Assembly (NCBI GenBank): GCA_963589785.1
Contig: CAVAMJ010000012.1
Coordinates: 15,571 to 79,570 of the forward strand
DNA from: SIG603 sp963589785
Lineage (GTDB): Bacteria > Bacillota > Clostridia > Oscillospirales > Acutalibacteraceae
Direction of reading: 5' to 3'
Length of the DNA: 64,000 bases
Part shown: positions 16,713-24,996 of the stretch, one piece after another
How positions within the stretch are numbered: position 1 is the stretch's first letter
Layout: the number at the start of each line of letters is the position of its first letter
The notes under the pieces: model-generated
Database searches by the model: none
Told to the model about the DNA's origin: nothing
Seen by the model: the letters and a program-made list of their open reading frames with translations, nothing else
Program-made: the position numbers and the translations under genes

Positions 16713-17258
16713 TTACTCGCACTGCATTCCGACAAAAAGCTTATCGGAAGTCTCCTTTGAGCTGAGCACCTCTACGATTTTAAGAGCGAATTTCACTGCG
16801 ACACCCGCTCCCTTTCCTGTGATAACCTTTCCGTCAACCACAACGCTCTCGCCTGTGAAATTTGCTCCGCCCTTTGTAAGTGCGTCCTCGTTTCCGGGGT
16901 AACAAGTGGCATTCTTTCCGTCAAGCACGCCCATGTGTCCGAGAATTCTCGGTGCGGCACAAATTGCGGCTATGTATTTATCGTTATTGTAACAATAGGT
17001 AACGGCACGCTTGACAAGTTCGCTGTCCTCGAGGTGGTTTGTTCCCGGAAGTCCGCCCGGAAGAATAACCATATCCATATCGTCATAGCGAACGCTGTCA
17101 GCTATAATGTCGGCGGTCACGCTTATTTTGTGTGAGCCTGTCAGGGTTTTTCCCGTCACGCCGACAGTCTTAACCTCAAGACCTGCTCTTCTTAGAATAT
17201 CAACGGGAGCTAAAGCCTCCATCTCTTCAAATCCGTCTGCAAGAAATAAATAAATCAT
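16713..17258 (-). CDS. DJ-1/PfpI family protein
   Basis: A 181-residue DJ-1/PfpI-fold protein. The nucleophile-elbow cysteine lies in IAAICAAPRILG, the paired glutamate in LADGFEEMEALAPVDILRRA and PGG in VILPGGLPGT. Family members act as deglycase/glyoxalase-like enzymes or stress proteins; the exact activity is debated. I chose the ATG at 17258 because AGGAGG sits just upstream; a longer reading frame would need a TTG. It starts 11 bases after the tmk stop. Confidence 0.85.
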   Translation of the reverse strand: MIYLFLADGFEEMEALAPVDILRRAGLEVKTVGVTGKTLTGSHKISVTADIIADSVRYDDMDMVILPGGLPGTNHLEDSELVKRAVTYCYNNDKYIAAICAAPRILGHMGVLDGKNATCYPGNEDALTKGGANFTGESVVVDGKVITGKGAGVAVKFALKIVEVLSSKETSDKLFVGMQCE

Positions 17259-17269
17259 ATTTCCTCCTG

Positions 17270-17938
17270 TCAAATTAGCGACAATGACTTAAGGTAAGCC
17301 ACTGTCTCACGGTGTATCTCCTCTATCGTTCTCGGCTCGAGAGAATCGGTATTGCATACAATCTTGTGCCAGCCGAATTTCTCCTGAGCGTAAACCGCCG
17401 CCTTTCGGCAATTAGTGAGATACTCTAAATTCTTTTCATGAATATCCTTTTTGGAATCATCACCCGAATATCTTGAAGTGAGAAGCTTCTGCGAAACTCT
17501 TGGATCCATATCAAGATAGATCACTGCATCGGGAACAGGCAAGCCGAGCTTGTTGAACTCAAAATCATAAAGCCACTGCGAAAAAGCGTCCCACTCTTCG
17601 TGCGGAAGCTTTGAAAGCTGATAGGTGATATTTGACGTGGTGTATCTGTCAGCTAAAATCAGTTTTCCGTTTTCATATGACTTTTTCCATTTCATATTGT
17701 AGCTCGCAAATCTGTCTACGGCATAGAATGAAGATGCCGCATACGCATTCACGGCATTTGCATCCGTGCCGAAGTCACCGGCAAGATACATTTTAACAAG
17801 CGCTGAAGACTCAGACTCATAATCAGGAAAAGATATTTTGATATTCTCGATATTATTTTTCTCGAGATACTCAGCCAAAAGTCGGGACTGAGTTCCTTTT
17901 CCGCTTCCGTCAAGTCCCTCAATTACAATCAGACTCAT
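17270..17938 (-). CDS. tmk: Thymidylate kinase-like protein
   Basis: Phosphorylates dTMP to dTDP. The 222-residue product has the P-loop EGLDGSGKGTQ (residues about 7-17), the DRY motif (ILADRYTTSNITYQ), FASYN and a LID-like region (RYSGDDSKKDIHEKN). The P-loop with GSGKGT and an Arg-poor LID resembles the group of tmk-like kinases found in Clostridia beside a second copy elsewhere, so a broader nucleotide specificity is possible. The ATG at 17938 has GGAG six bases upstream. It lies 46 bases after thyX, which makes its substrate. Confidence 0.85.
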   Translation of the reverse strand: MSLIVIEGLDGSGKGTQSRLLAEYLEKNNIENIKISFPDYESESSALVKMYLAGDFGTDANAVNAYAASSFYAVDRFASYNMKWKKSYENGKLILADRYTTSNITYQLSKLPHEEWDAFSQWLYDFEFNKLGLPVPDAVIYLDMDPRVSQKLLTSRYSGDDSKKDIHEKNLEYLTNCRKAAVYAQEKFGWHKIVCNTDSLEPRTIEEIHRETVAYLKSLSLI

Positions 17939-17984
17939 ATTATTCTCCAATGTTCAAGATATTCAGTCTTACTTTACGGGTTAA

Positions 17985-18746
17985 TCAAAGGTTAGCGAAT
18001 TTCTCACGAACCTCTTTCATCTTGCCGCATGACATTTTTCCCTCAGGGCACGGGCCGCAAAGGCATGACGGACCCATGTTGGCAAAAATGTGCGGAGCAA
18101 CCTTTTTTACCTCTGCGAGCATAAGAGTTGCAAGCTCTCTTATCTCCCACTGAGCACGGTTGCAGCAGCGAATAGAGAAGAAATTCTTGAGTGAACGTGC
18201 GTTCATTGTGCAAACCATTTTTGTGGTGCAAGCATTCGGAAGAACAAATCTTGCGTCCTCAATAGCCTTCTTCTCAGCCTTGGACTTTGCCGCCTTTTCG
18301 CTCAAGCCCTGTGCTAGGAAATCGGCATAGTGCTTTTCCTTGAGCATCTCGGTCAAGCGATCATAATGCTCCTGATCCTCTTTCATCGCCTTGAGATACT
18401 CCTCTTTAGCCTCAGGGATTGCCTCAATCTCCGGAGGAAGAACAAACTCGAATGCATTCTCTGCTACATAGCGCTGTGACTGAACAGAGAACGAAGCCAT
18501 TCTGTGGCGTGTAATCTGAGCGAGAAGCGAACGGGAAACTCCCTCTATTCCGAATGTGAAGGATGCGTGCTCAATCGGGCTTTCGTGACCGATAGTCGAA
18601 AGCATATCAATAAAAGAAGCCGTCTTTTCGTCTGTCAAACCGTCCTTGATGGTATCGATTTCAGCCGGAGAGTAGCAAAGCTTGGCGGCGCAAGCAATTG
18701 TTTTCTCAGGTTCCGGTGTATATGCTAAAAGCTGAACATTTATCAT
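17985..18746 (-). CDS. thyX: FAD-dependent thymidylate synthase with a Cys-rich C-terminal tail
   Basis: Makes dTMP from dUMP using methylene-tetrahydrofolate and FAD. The ThyX motif RHRMASFSVQSQRY (residues 80-93) fits RHRx7S. LPNACTTKMVCTMNARSLKNFF and the late IRCCNRAQWEIRELA follow the family core. The last 35 or so residues hold GPSCLCGPCPEGKMSCGK, four cysteines in a CxCxxC...C pattern suited to a metal site; ThyX does not need this. At 253 residues it is slightly longer than typical. It heads an operon with tmk. Confidence 0.92.
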   Translation of the reverse strand: MINVQLLAYTPEPEKTIACAAKLCYSPAEIDTIKDGLTDEKTASFIDMLSTIGHESPIEHASFTFGIEGVSRSLLAQITRHRMASFSVQSQRYVAENAFEFVLPPEIEAIPEAKEEYLKAMKEDQEHYDRLTEMLKEKHYADFLAQGLSEKAAKSKAEKKAIEDARFVLPNACTTKMVCTMNARSLKNFFSIRCCNRAQWEIRELATLMLAEVKKVAPHIFANMGPSCLCGPCPEGKMSCGKMKEVREKFANL

Positions 18747-18804
18747 GCTTTACTTTCCTTTCTGTAATTTTTACAAGACACAATTATTCATTATCTAAGT
18801 TCCG

Positions 18805-18833
18805 ATTATATCATATAAGTAAAAACTTAGCAA
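18805..18833 (-). promoter_or_regulatory. Promoter of the thyX-tmk-DJ-1-mltG-U32 operon
   Basis: Read leftwards: TTGCTA (18833-18828), 17-base spacer, consensus TATAAT (18810-18805). All five genes downstream are tightly spaced up to the terminator at 14137-14166. Confidence 0.75.
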
Positions 18834-18849
18834 CTTAATAAATGCAAAA

Positions 18850-18875
18850 AACCTGTCAAGCATGCTTGACAGGTT
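18850..18875 (-). terminator. Terminator after the DUF4097 gene
   Basis: A perfect 26-base palindrome: AACCTGTCAAGC followed directly by ATGCTTGACAGGTT. Read leftwards it is followed by a T-run. It isolates this operon from thyX. Confidence 0.8.
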
Positions 18876-18886
18876 CATTATTTTGT

Positions 18887-19987
18887 TTAGTTTTCTTCCT
18901 TATCCGTTTTAGCTTCCAGACTTAAAAGGCTTATGTCTCCCGTATCGGTAGAAAGCTCAATTGAATAATACTGTGCTTTTGGCTCCTCAGTCGGTTCGGC
19001 TGTAGCTTCAGTTTCATCGGATTTAGACTCCTCACTGCTCTCGGAAGAATTCGTCGGTATCTCAGGATTGCCAAGAGTAAGCTCTGCCTTTTTGCCCGAA
19101 ACCTCGCCCAGTGTGCTTGTGAGTTTTCCCTTAGATGTCTTGAGTGTTGCGAGTGCATCAATGTCATTCGGTACACTTACGCTCACATTGCCGCTGACAG
19201 ACTCCGCATTAATGCCCTTAGCCTTTGTGCTTGTGGAAAGAGTCACATCACCTGAAGTAGAACTTCCTGTCACGCTATCAAACGAGCCTGTGAAGCTAAT
19301 GTTTCCATAGATTGAATTAAGCTTAGCGTCCTCTGCGGTGCAGTTTTCCGCTGTGATATTTCCTTGCTGTGAGTTAATCTTTAAATTCTCCGCAGTACAA
19401 TTTGAGAGAGAAATTTCGCCGTTTTTGTCGCTGATTGTCAGTTTATCGGCTGTAATATCCTTTAGATTGATGTCACCCTTACCGATAATCGAGAGAGTAT
19501 CGGCAGTGTAACCGTTTGTTGTGACATTAGACTCATTCACATTAAAGCTTATCACACCAAGTTTCATATCATTTGGAATCTCGATTGTCAGATCCTTGTG
19601 ACTAAGCTCAGGCAAGGTCTTCTGATAGTAAATCTTCTCACCGTCATTCCAGCTGACAGTCAAATCCTCACTGTCCTCTGTTATGGTGAGTTTTGTGTCG
19701 GAATCGAGCTCACTGCTTGAGCTTTCTGTCACCTTGATTTCTTTGCCGTCATAATAAGCTAAGGTGATATTTCCCGCATTCCAGTTAACCGTAATGTTGT
19801 AAATATCATCGACAGGCTGAGTGTATTCCTGTGTGTATTTCTTGTCGGAATTTGTCGACTCGATATTCTCCTTTTTGAAAACATCGAAACCAAATCCGTG
19901 GGATAAACCGTAAGCTAAAGCTAAAAGCGCAAAAATACCGACAAGAAGCCATGTGATAATCTCTGTTATAAGACCTTTTTTCAGCAT
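18887..19987 (-). CDS. Membrane-anchored DUF4097 beta-helix protein
   Basis: A 366-residue protein with one N-terminal transmembrane segment (about residues 9-30). Then comes a long run of short beta-strand repeats, for example TADTLSIIGKGDINLKDITA and SGDVTLSTSTKAKG, typical of the DUF4097 (adhesin-like) beta-helix. A Ser/Glu/Thr-rich linker lies at about 300-335 and a last beta motif (STDTGDISLLSLEA) at the end. Such proteins occur in envelope-sensing operons, but no biochemical role is established. It starts just after the sugar-kinase-like gene. Confidence 0.75.
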   Translation of the reverse strand: MLKKGLITEIITWLLVGIFALLALAYGLSHGFGFDVFKKENIESTNSDKKYTQEYTQPVDDIYNITVNWNAGNITLAYYDGKEIKVTESSSSELDSDTKLTITEDSEDLTVSWNDGEKIYYQKTLPELSHKDLTIEIPNDMKLGVISFNVNESNVTTNGYTADTLSIIGKGDINLKDITADKLTISDKNGEISLSNCTAENLKINSQQGNITAENCTAEDAKLNSIYGNISFTGSFDSVTGSSTSGDVTLSTSTKAKGINAESVSGNVSVSVPNDIDALATLKTSKGKLTSTLGEVSGKKAELTLGNPEIPTNSSESSEESKSDETEATAEPTEEPKAQYYSIELSTDTGDISLLSLEAKTDKEEN

Positions 19988-19988
19988 A

Positions 19989-21071
19989 TTAACTCCTGTC
20001 CGCCGCTTCTTTTACGATAGCATGCATTTTTTCTATGTTCTTTTCCATGTCTTTCACAAGCTTAAACTGGTTTCTTGCTCTGACGAGGTTATGCTCGGGA
20101 TAATCCGTGTGGAAATAAACATCCCCGTTAAAATAATCAGCCAAAAATCTTATTCCGCACTCAAAGGTCATCAGTTTTGCACCGACAGAAAGAGAATAAA
20201 GCTCGTTATCCGTAAGACTCTTTCCGCAGACTGACAAAAATCCCTCAGAATAAGCCCGGAATTTCTCTAAATCAAAATTAACCTTATCTAAATCCGCCTC
20301 GTCCTCGAGTGCCGTCGTCGCACCCGAACGAATTGAATCACCGAAATCATATGCGACAAGTCCGGGCATAATAGTATCGAGGTCGATAACGCAAACAGGC
20401 TCATCTGTCTTTTCGTCCACGAGAATATTTGCCATTTTGGTATCGTTGTGCGTAACTTTGAGTGCAAGCTTGCCTGACGAGAGCATATCCGTTAATTCGC
20501 AAGCGGCATTTTCTCGCTCGAGTGCAAAGTTAAGTTCGTCAGATGCCGTTTCTACTCTTCCGACTTTGTTTTCACGCACTGCCTCTTTTAACTGCTCCAA
20601 TCTTATGGGAGTATTGTGAAAGTCCTTTATTACTTCATTCAGATTTTCTGCGGGATAATCACTTAGCATCGACTGAAACTTGCCGAATGCCACTCCTGAT
20701 TTTCTGAGCATATCGAGGCTGTCTGCTTTCTCGTAAGCGACAGTACCCGTGACAAAATCCATGAGTCTCCAGTAAGTTCCGTCCTCGTCTACTGCAAAAT
20801 ATTTGCCGTCCTTTGTGGGCAAGAAATGAAGCGTTTCTCTTCTTGCGTCGCCGCCGTTCGCGTTTATTTTTTCTCTTAAAAATGTTGTAACTCCGACTAT
20901 ATTCTCCATAATATCGGCGGGCTTCGGAAATACATAGCCGTTGATTTTCTGCAAAATATAGTCCTTACCGTTAAAACTTAGCTTGTAGGTTTCGTTGATA
21001 TGACCTGTACCGAAACGGGAAATATCCTCTGTTTCTATTCCGAATTCTTTAAGTATAGCTGTTTTCGACAT
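19989..21071 (-). CDS. Phosphotransferase of the APH fold, N-acetylhexosamine kinase-like
   Basis: A 360-residue kinase-like protein. GTGHINETYKL near residue 20, YILQKINGYVFP, catalytic VTHNDTKMANILVD (HxD with Asp and Asn) and metal-binding VIDLDTIMPGLVAYDFGD are the landmarks. This pattern matches N-acetylhexosamine 1-kinase (NahK), which feeds GalNAc/GlcNAc-1-phosphate into sugar-nucleotide pools in mucin and milk-oligosaccharide users. The substrate is inferred only. The ATG at 21071 lies one base after the stop of the upstream sensor gene, so they are coupled. Confidence 0.75.
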   Translation of the reverse strand: MSKTAILKEFGIETEDISRFGTGHINETYKLSFNGKDYILQKINGYVFPKPADIMENIVGVTTFLREKINANGGDARRETLHFLPTKDGKYFAVDEDGTYWRLMDFVTGTVAYEKADSLDMLRKSGVAFGKFQSMLSDYPAENLNEVIKDFHNTPIRLEQLKEAVRENKVGRVETASDELNFALERENAACELTDMLSSGKLALKVTHNDTKMANILVDEKTDEPVCVIDLDTIMPGLVAYDFGDSIRSGATTALEDEADLDKVNFDLEKFRAYSEGFLSVCGKSLTDNELYSLSVGAKLMTFECGIRFLADYFNGDVYFHTDYPEHNLVRARNQFKLVKDMEKNIEKMHAIVKEAADRS

Positions 21072-21072
21072 A

Positions 21073-22365
21073 TTAGTAGTTAATTCCGATTCTTGCGATA
21101 GTAGTGTTTCCTGCCTCAGAAATACTGATGCTTCCCGAGTGTCTCTGTGCGATGTCACGCACGTTGTTAAGCTCCGTTACACCGCTGTCCTTAAGCTCAA
21201 AAAGTCCCTTGAGAAAGTAGCCGAAGGTTCTCTGGTGAAGTCTGAGCTCCTTTGTCTCCTCACCTGTTGTGTGAGTTGTTTCAATCGCAAGCTGACCCTT
21301 TGCGGGAATGACATTAAGGCTGACAAATTTATCCTCAGACTTAGACTTAGCGGCATCCTTAACCGCCCATGTGAGAACATCGTCAATAAGAGTGCAAAGC
21401 TCAATAACCTTGATTTTGCTGTCACCGATCGAGATATTGCTCTCAAGTCTAATTCCCTTTGCGGCTGCGTCTGCCGCCTTTGTTGCAACAAGTGCGTTAA
21501 TATAAGGGTTATCGGAATAGAAATCAAGAAGCGGAGCAGAGCCGGGGTTTGCATTAAATTTGTTTACATACTGAACTATCTCACGGTTTCTGCCCTGTTC
21601 TGCGAGCGAACCTAATTTCTGCATAGCGTACATAACGTTCTTTCTCGTAGCCTTGTAGGACTCAACGTTTACTACCATTGCATTGTAGCTCTCTGCACGA
21701 ACAGAATTAATCTCGTTGCCTGCGGTATATTCATAGTCTCTTGCCTTGAATCTTGCCGCACCGTAAGCCGAACGTGCGCTGAAGATGATAATCACGTAGA
21801 GAACGAAAGTCGAGAAAAATCTAATAGAGAAATCATCGACACCGAGATAATCGTTAATTCCGCCGTTTGCTACATAAAATGCCAACAGCTGTAAAAGGCA
21901 AAGTCCGATAGAATACGGAGAAATTGATCTTCTGTAAAGATAACGAAGCGGCTTGATGAATACTGCAATAGTAATCAGTGTGAAAAGAACATAAAGACCG
22001 TTAGCGACAAGCTTGCCTGTTAAGCTGACAGACTCAAGCGGAGAACTGCCGACTAAGACCGTGACAAAATCGGTGAAGAAAAGATAATTTGTTATAAGAA
22101 GAAGTCCCGTGAAAATCTTGTGTGCGATGTTGTTGCTTGATGAAAATATCGATGCGATAAAAAGCCACAAAACGCAAACCATATTCGAAACCACGCCGAG
22201 ATTTTGGGTGCTCGACACCGTAGCCGAGATAATTCCTCTGCTTATGAAAGCAAGCACAACCGCCGCCACAGTAACGGCTGTCGTAGCCACTGTTTTGAAG
22301 CGTTCCTCAAGCAGAAGGACAAAAGCCACTGCATTTACAATGAATATCAAAGGTAAGCTGAACAT
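21073..22365 (-). CDS. Six-TM membrane sensor with a degenerate GHKL histidine-kinase-like region
   Basis: A 430-residue protein with about six to seven hydrophobic segments in residues 1-205, then a cytoplasmic part of about 225 residues. The layout (TM bundle, helical region, ATPase-like region) is that of AgrC/NatK-type sensor kinases. However, the helix that should carry the phospho-accepting His reads VVNVESYKATRKNVMYAMQK, with no His. The N-box helix reads ELCTLIDDVLTWAVKDA, lacking the essential Asn, and no clear G-boxes are seen. It is therefore probably a pseudo-kinase sensor. No response regulator lies beside it. It is translationally coupled to the sugar kinase. Confidence 0.6.
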   Translation of the reverse strand: MFSLPLIFIVNAVAFVLLLEERFKTVATTAVTVAAVVLAFISRGIISATVSSTQNLGVVSNMVCVLWLFIASIFSSSNNIAHKIFTGLLLITNYLFFTDFVTVLVGSSPLESVSLTGKLVANGLYVLFTLITIAVFIKPLRYLYRRSISPYSIGLCLLQLLAFYVANGGINDYLGVDDFSIRFFSTFVLYVIIIFSARSAYGAARFKARDYEYTAGNEINSVRAESYNAMVVNVESYKATRKNVMYAMQKLGSLAEQGRNREIVQYVNKFNANPGSAPLLDFYSDNPYINALVATKAADAAAKGIRLESNISIGDSKIKVIELCTLIDDVLTWAVKDAAKSKSEDKFVSLNVIPAKGQLAIETTHTTGEETKELRLHQRTFGYFLKGLFELKDSGVTELNNVRDIAQRHSGSISISEAGNTTIARIGINY

Positions 22366-22450
22366 ATAACTTTACTCCTCAAAAATCTAAAAATGCGTTA
22401 TTCTAAGCGAGGATACAGCAACTCACCTGAATTTACAGCATTTCAGAATA

Positions 22451-22479
22451 AGTATATCACAATGCTTTTTCTTTGGCAA
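22451..22479 (-). promoter_or_regulatory. Promoter of the sensor/sugar kinase/DUF4097 operon
   Basis: Read leftwards: TTGCCA (22479-22474), 17-base spacer, TATACT (22456-22451). Confidence 0.7.
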
Positions 22480-22582
22480 ATACTAACATTAAAAATCCTG
22501 TGAGATTTTCACAAAATTTTCCGTTAAAACTTATAAAGAACGGAAAAAATTACCTGCTGTTGTAAAAGCAATACAAAAATAC

Positions 22583-22611
22583 TTGAAGTGATGCAATCAA
22601 CATTGTATAAT
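22583..22611 (+). promoter_or_regulatory. Promoter of malQ
   Basis: TTGAAG (22583-22588), 17-base spacer, consensus TATAAT (22606-22611). Together with the leftward promoter it makes the 291-base gap a divergent promoter region. Confidence 0.7.
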
Positions 22612-22656
22612 TTATAATAAATTTAAGAGACTTATGCTTAGAAAGGCGTGATTATT

Positions 22657-24204
22657 ATGTTCAAGCGCTCAAGCGGCGTTTTGATGCACATTTCATCTTT
22701 ACCGGGAGATTACGGTATCGGTTCTTTTGGAAAAGATGCAAAGGCATTTATAGATATGCTAAGTGATTCGGGATGCACATGGTGGCAGGTTTTGCCGTTT
22801 GGACCTACGGACGCATGGAACTCCCCATATGCAAGTATTTCCGCATTTGCCGGAAATCCGAATTTTATCGATCTCGAGGAATTAAGAGACGAGGGACTCC
22901 TCACCGAAGAGGAGCTGACCTCTCAGAAATATGCAAACCCGTATACGGCGGCATTTGAATTTCTGAATATTAAAAGAATACCTGTTCTCTATCGTGCATT
23001 CACAAGAACCGACGACGCTTACAAAGAGAAGGTTAAGAAATTTGCCGAAGAAAACTCATTCTGGCTTCCCGACTATGCTCTTTATATGATATTAAAGGAA
23101 GCAAACCTCGGCAAGGAATGGTTCGACTGGGAGGACGAAAAGCAGAAGCTTCATGACAAAGAAACCGTGGTGGCTCTAATGGAAGAGCACGCAGAGACAA
23201 TTCTTTTCATGGAGTTCATTCAGTATGTCTTCTTCAAGCAGTGGGAGGAAATCAAATCCTACGCTAACAAAAAGAATGTCAAAATTCTCGGCGACTTACC
23301 GATGTATGTCGCAAGACAAAGCTCGGACGTTTGGAGCAACAGAAATCTATTTGACCTTGCCGAGGATGGTCAGCCGAAGTGCGTAGCGGGAGTACCGCCC
23401 GATTATTTCAGTGCACTCGGTCAGAAATGGGGAAATCCGCTTTACAACTGGGACGAAATGAAGAAAGAGGGATACCATTGGTGGCTCAAGCGACTTGAAG
23501 CATCGTTCACTCTATACGATGCAATCAGAATTGACCACTTCCGTGCATTCTCCGCTTACTGGGCTGTTCCGTATGAGGCGGAAACCGCTATCGACGGCGA
23601 GTGGCGCAAGGGTCCCGGTATGGACTTCTTTAATGTTGTTATAGAGAAATTCGGTGCAAATAAGATTATCGCAGAGGATCTCGGTATTATTGATGACGGT
23701 GTTGTCAAGCTTATCGAGGATACAGGCTTCCCGTGCATGCGTGTCATGCAGTTTGCTTTTGACTTCTCAGACAATATGCACTTGCCACACAATATGCCTA
23801 AAAACAGCGTAGCTTATACAGGCACACACGACAACAACACCACACTCGGCTGGCTCTGGGAGGCTTCTCCAGAGCAGAGAAAGCTTGCTCTTGACTACGC
23901 CGGCTTCACCGGTGACAACTGGGCTGAGGGTGGTTGGAACTCAAAGTCGGTTCAGGCTATGATTCGTGCTCTCTGGGCGGCTCCGTCAAACATGGCTATC
24001 GTACCTGTTCAGGATCTTTGCGGCTTCGGCAGTGACACTAAGATGAATATGCCGGGTGTTCCTAACGGCAACTGGGCATTCAGAATTTCGAGAGAGCACC
24101 TAAGAAACATAGACTTCGGCAAACTCAAGACTCTAAATAAAACATACTTCAGACATTTCACCGAAGAACCCAAAAAGGAAGCAAGTGCTGACGAAAATGA
24201 ATGA
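22657..24204 (+). CDS. malQ: 4-alpha-glucanotransferase (GH77)
   Basis: Transfers alpha-1,4-glucan segments during maltodextrin or glycogen metabolism in the cytoplasm. The 515-residue product shows RSSGVLMHISSLPGDYGIG at the start, WWQVLPFGPTD, IRIDHFRAF (nucleophile Asp), IIAEDLGIID (acid/base Glu) and YTGTHDNNTTLGW, in the proper order for GH77. Length is standard. The ATG at 22657 has AGAAAGG upstream; an in-frame GTG nine bases earlier is too close to that site. It overlaps the sirtuin gene by eight bases. Confidence 0.93.
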   Translation: MFKRSSGVLMHISSLPGDYGIGSFGKDAKAFIDMLSDSGCTWWQVLPFGPTDAWNSPYASISAFAGNPNFIDLEELRDEGLLTEEELTSQKYANPYTAAFEFLNIKRIPVLYRAFTRTDDAYKEKVKKFAEENSFWLPDYALYMILKEANLGKEWFDWEDEKQKLHDKETVVALMEEHAETILFMEFIQYVFFKQWEEIKSYANKKNVKILGDLPMYVARQSSDVWSNRNLFDLAEDGQPKCVAGVPPDYFSALGQKWGNPLYNWDEMKKEGYHWWLKRLEASFTLYDAIRIDHFRAFSAYWAVPYEAETAIDGEWRKGPGMDFFNVVIEKFGANKIIAEDLGIIDDGVVKLIEDTGFPCMRVMQFAFDFSDNMHLPHNMPKNSVAYTGTHDNNTTLGWLWEASPEQRKLALDYAGFTGDNWAEGGWNSKSVQAMIRALWAAPSNMAIVPVQDLCGFGSDTKMNMPGVPNGNWAFRISREHLRNIDFGKLKTLNKTYFRHFTEEPKKEASADENE

Positions 24205-24937
24205 TTTTGACGAGAAAATCAAGGTCTTAAAAGACTTGATTGAAAAGGCAAACAAGATATGCGTCTTCACGGGAGCAGGAATAAGCGTTCCAAGCGGTAT
24301 TCCCGATTTCCGCTCGGCTAACGGTATTTACAGCCAAAAGTACAAGCAGACCTTGCGTCCCGAAGAGATTATTTCTCACAGCTTTTTCATGCGTGATACC
24401 GCTCTTTTCTATGAATTCTATCGTGAAAAAATGCTCTATCCCGATGCTAAGCCAAACGAAGCGCATTTGTATTTTGCTGAGCTCGAGAAAAGCGGAAAAT
24501 CTGTTCCCGTTGTCACTCAGAATATAGACGGTTTTCACTCGATGGCAGGAAGCACCTGTGTTTTTGAAATTCACGGAAGCATACACAGAAACTACTGCAT
24601 GAAGTGCCATGCGCCGTACGACATGGAATATGTCTACAACGCAGAAGGTATACCCGTTTGCGAGAAGTGCGGCGGCACAGTAAAGCCCGATGTCGTTCTT
24701 TATGAGGAGGGGCTCGACTCCGACACCGTGAACCGAGCTATACACGAAATCGGCACGTCCGATTTACTCCTCATCATAGGAACATCCCTTGCGGTTTACC
24801 CGGCGGCAAGCTTTGTTAGGTACTTCAAGGGCGATAACATTGTGCTTATCAATAAGAGCACCACGCCTTTTGACGAGAACGCAGACCTTGTTATCAACAG
24901 CGACATTATCGAAGTTGTTGAGGCTTTGAAAAAATAA
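24197..24937 (+). CDS. NAD-dependent protein deacylase (sirtuin)
   Basis: A 246-residue Sir2-family enzyme that removes acyl groups from lysines using NAD. FTGAGISVPSGIPDFRS, TQNIDGFH and the catalytic His in EIHGSIHRNYC are present, as is a zinc site CMKC...CEKC. IGTSLAVYPAASFV and LINKSTTPFD complete the NAD site. It lacks the Ala-x-x-x-Tyr...Arg pair of strict CobB-type desuccinylases as far as I can judge. The ATG at 24197 overlaps the malQ stop (eight bases), so it may be coupled to malQ. Confidence 0.92.
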   Translation: MNDFDEKIKVLKDLIEKANKICVFTGAGISVPSGIPDFRSANGIYSQKYKQTLRPEEIISHSFFMRDTALFYEFYREKMLYPDAKPNEAHLYFAELEKSGKSVPVVTQNIDGFHSMAGSTCVFEIHGSIHRNYCMKCHAPYDMEYVYNAEGIPVCEKCGGTVKPDVVLYEEGLDSDTVNRAIHEIGTSDLLLIIGTSLAVYPAASFVRYFKGDNIVLINKSTTPFDENADLVINSDIIEVVEALKK

Positions 24938-24951
24938 ATCTGATATAAACA

Positions 24952-24987
24952 AAACGCAGACCGAGAAACCGATCTGCGTTTATTTTT
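24952..24987. terminator. Bidirectional terminator between sirtuin and C69 genes
   Basis: AAACGCAGA (24952-24960) and TCTGCGTTT (24973-24981) with a T-run on the right and A-run on the left; the flanking genes converge. Confidence 0.8.
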
Positions 24988-24996
24988 GCGTTTAAA

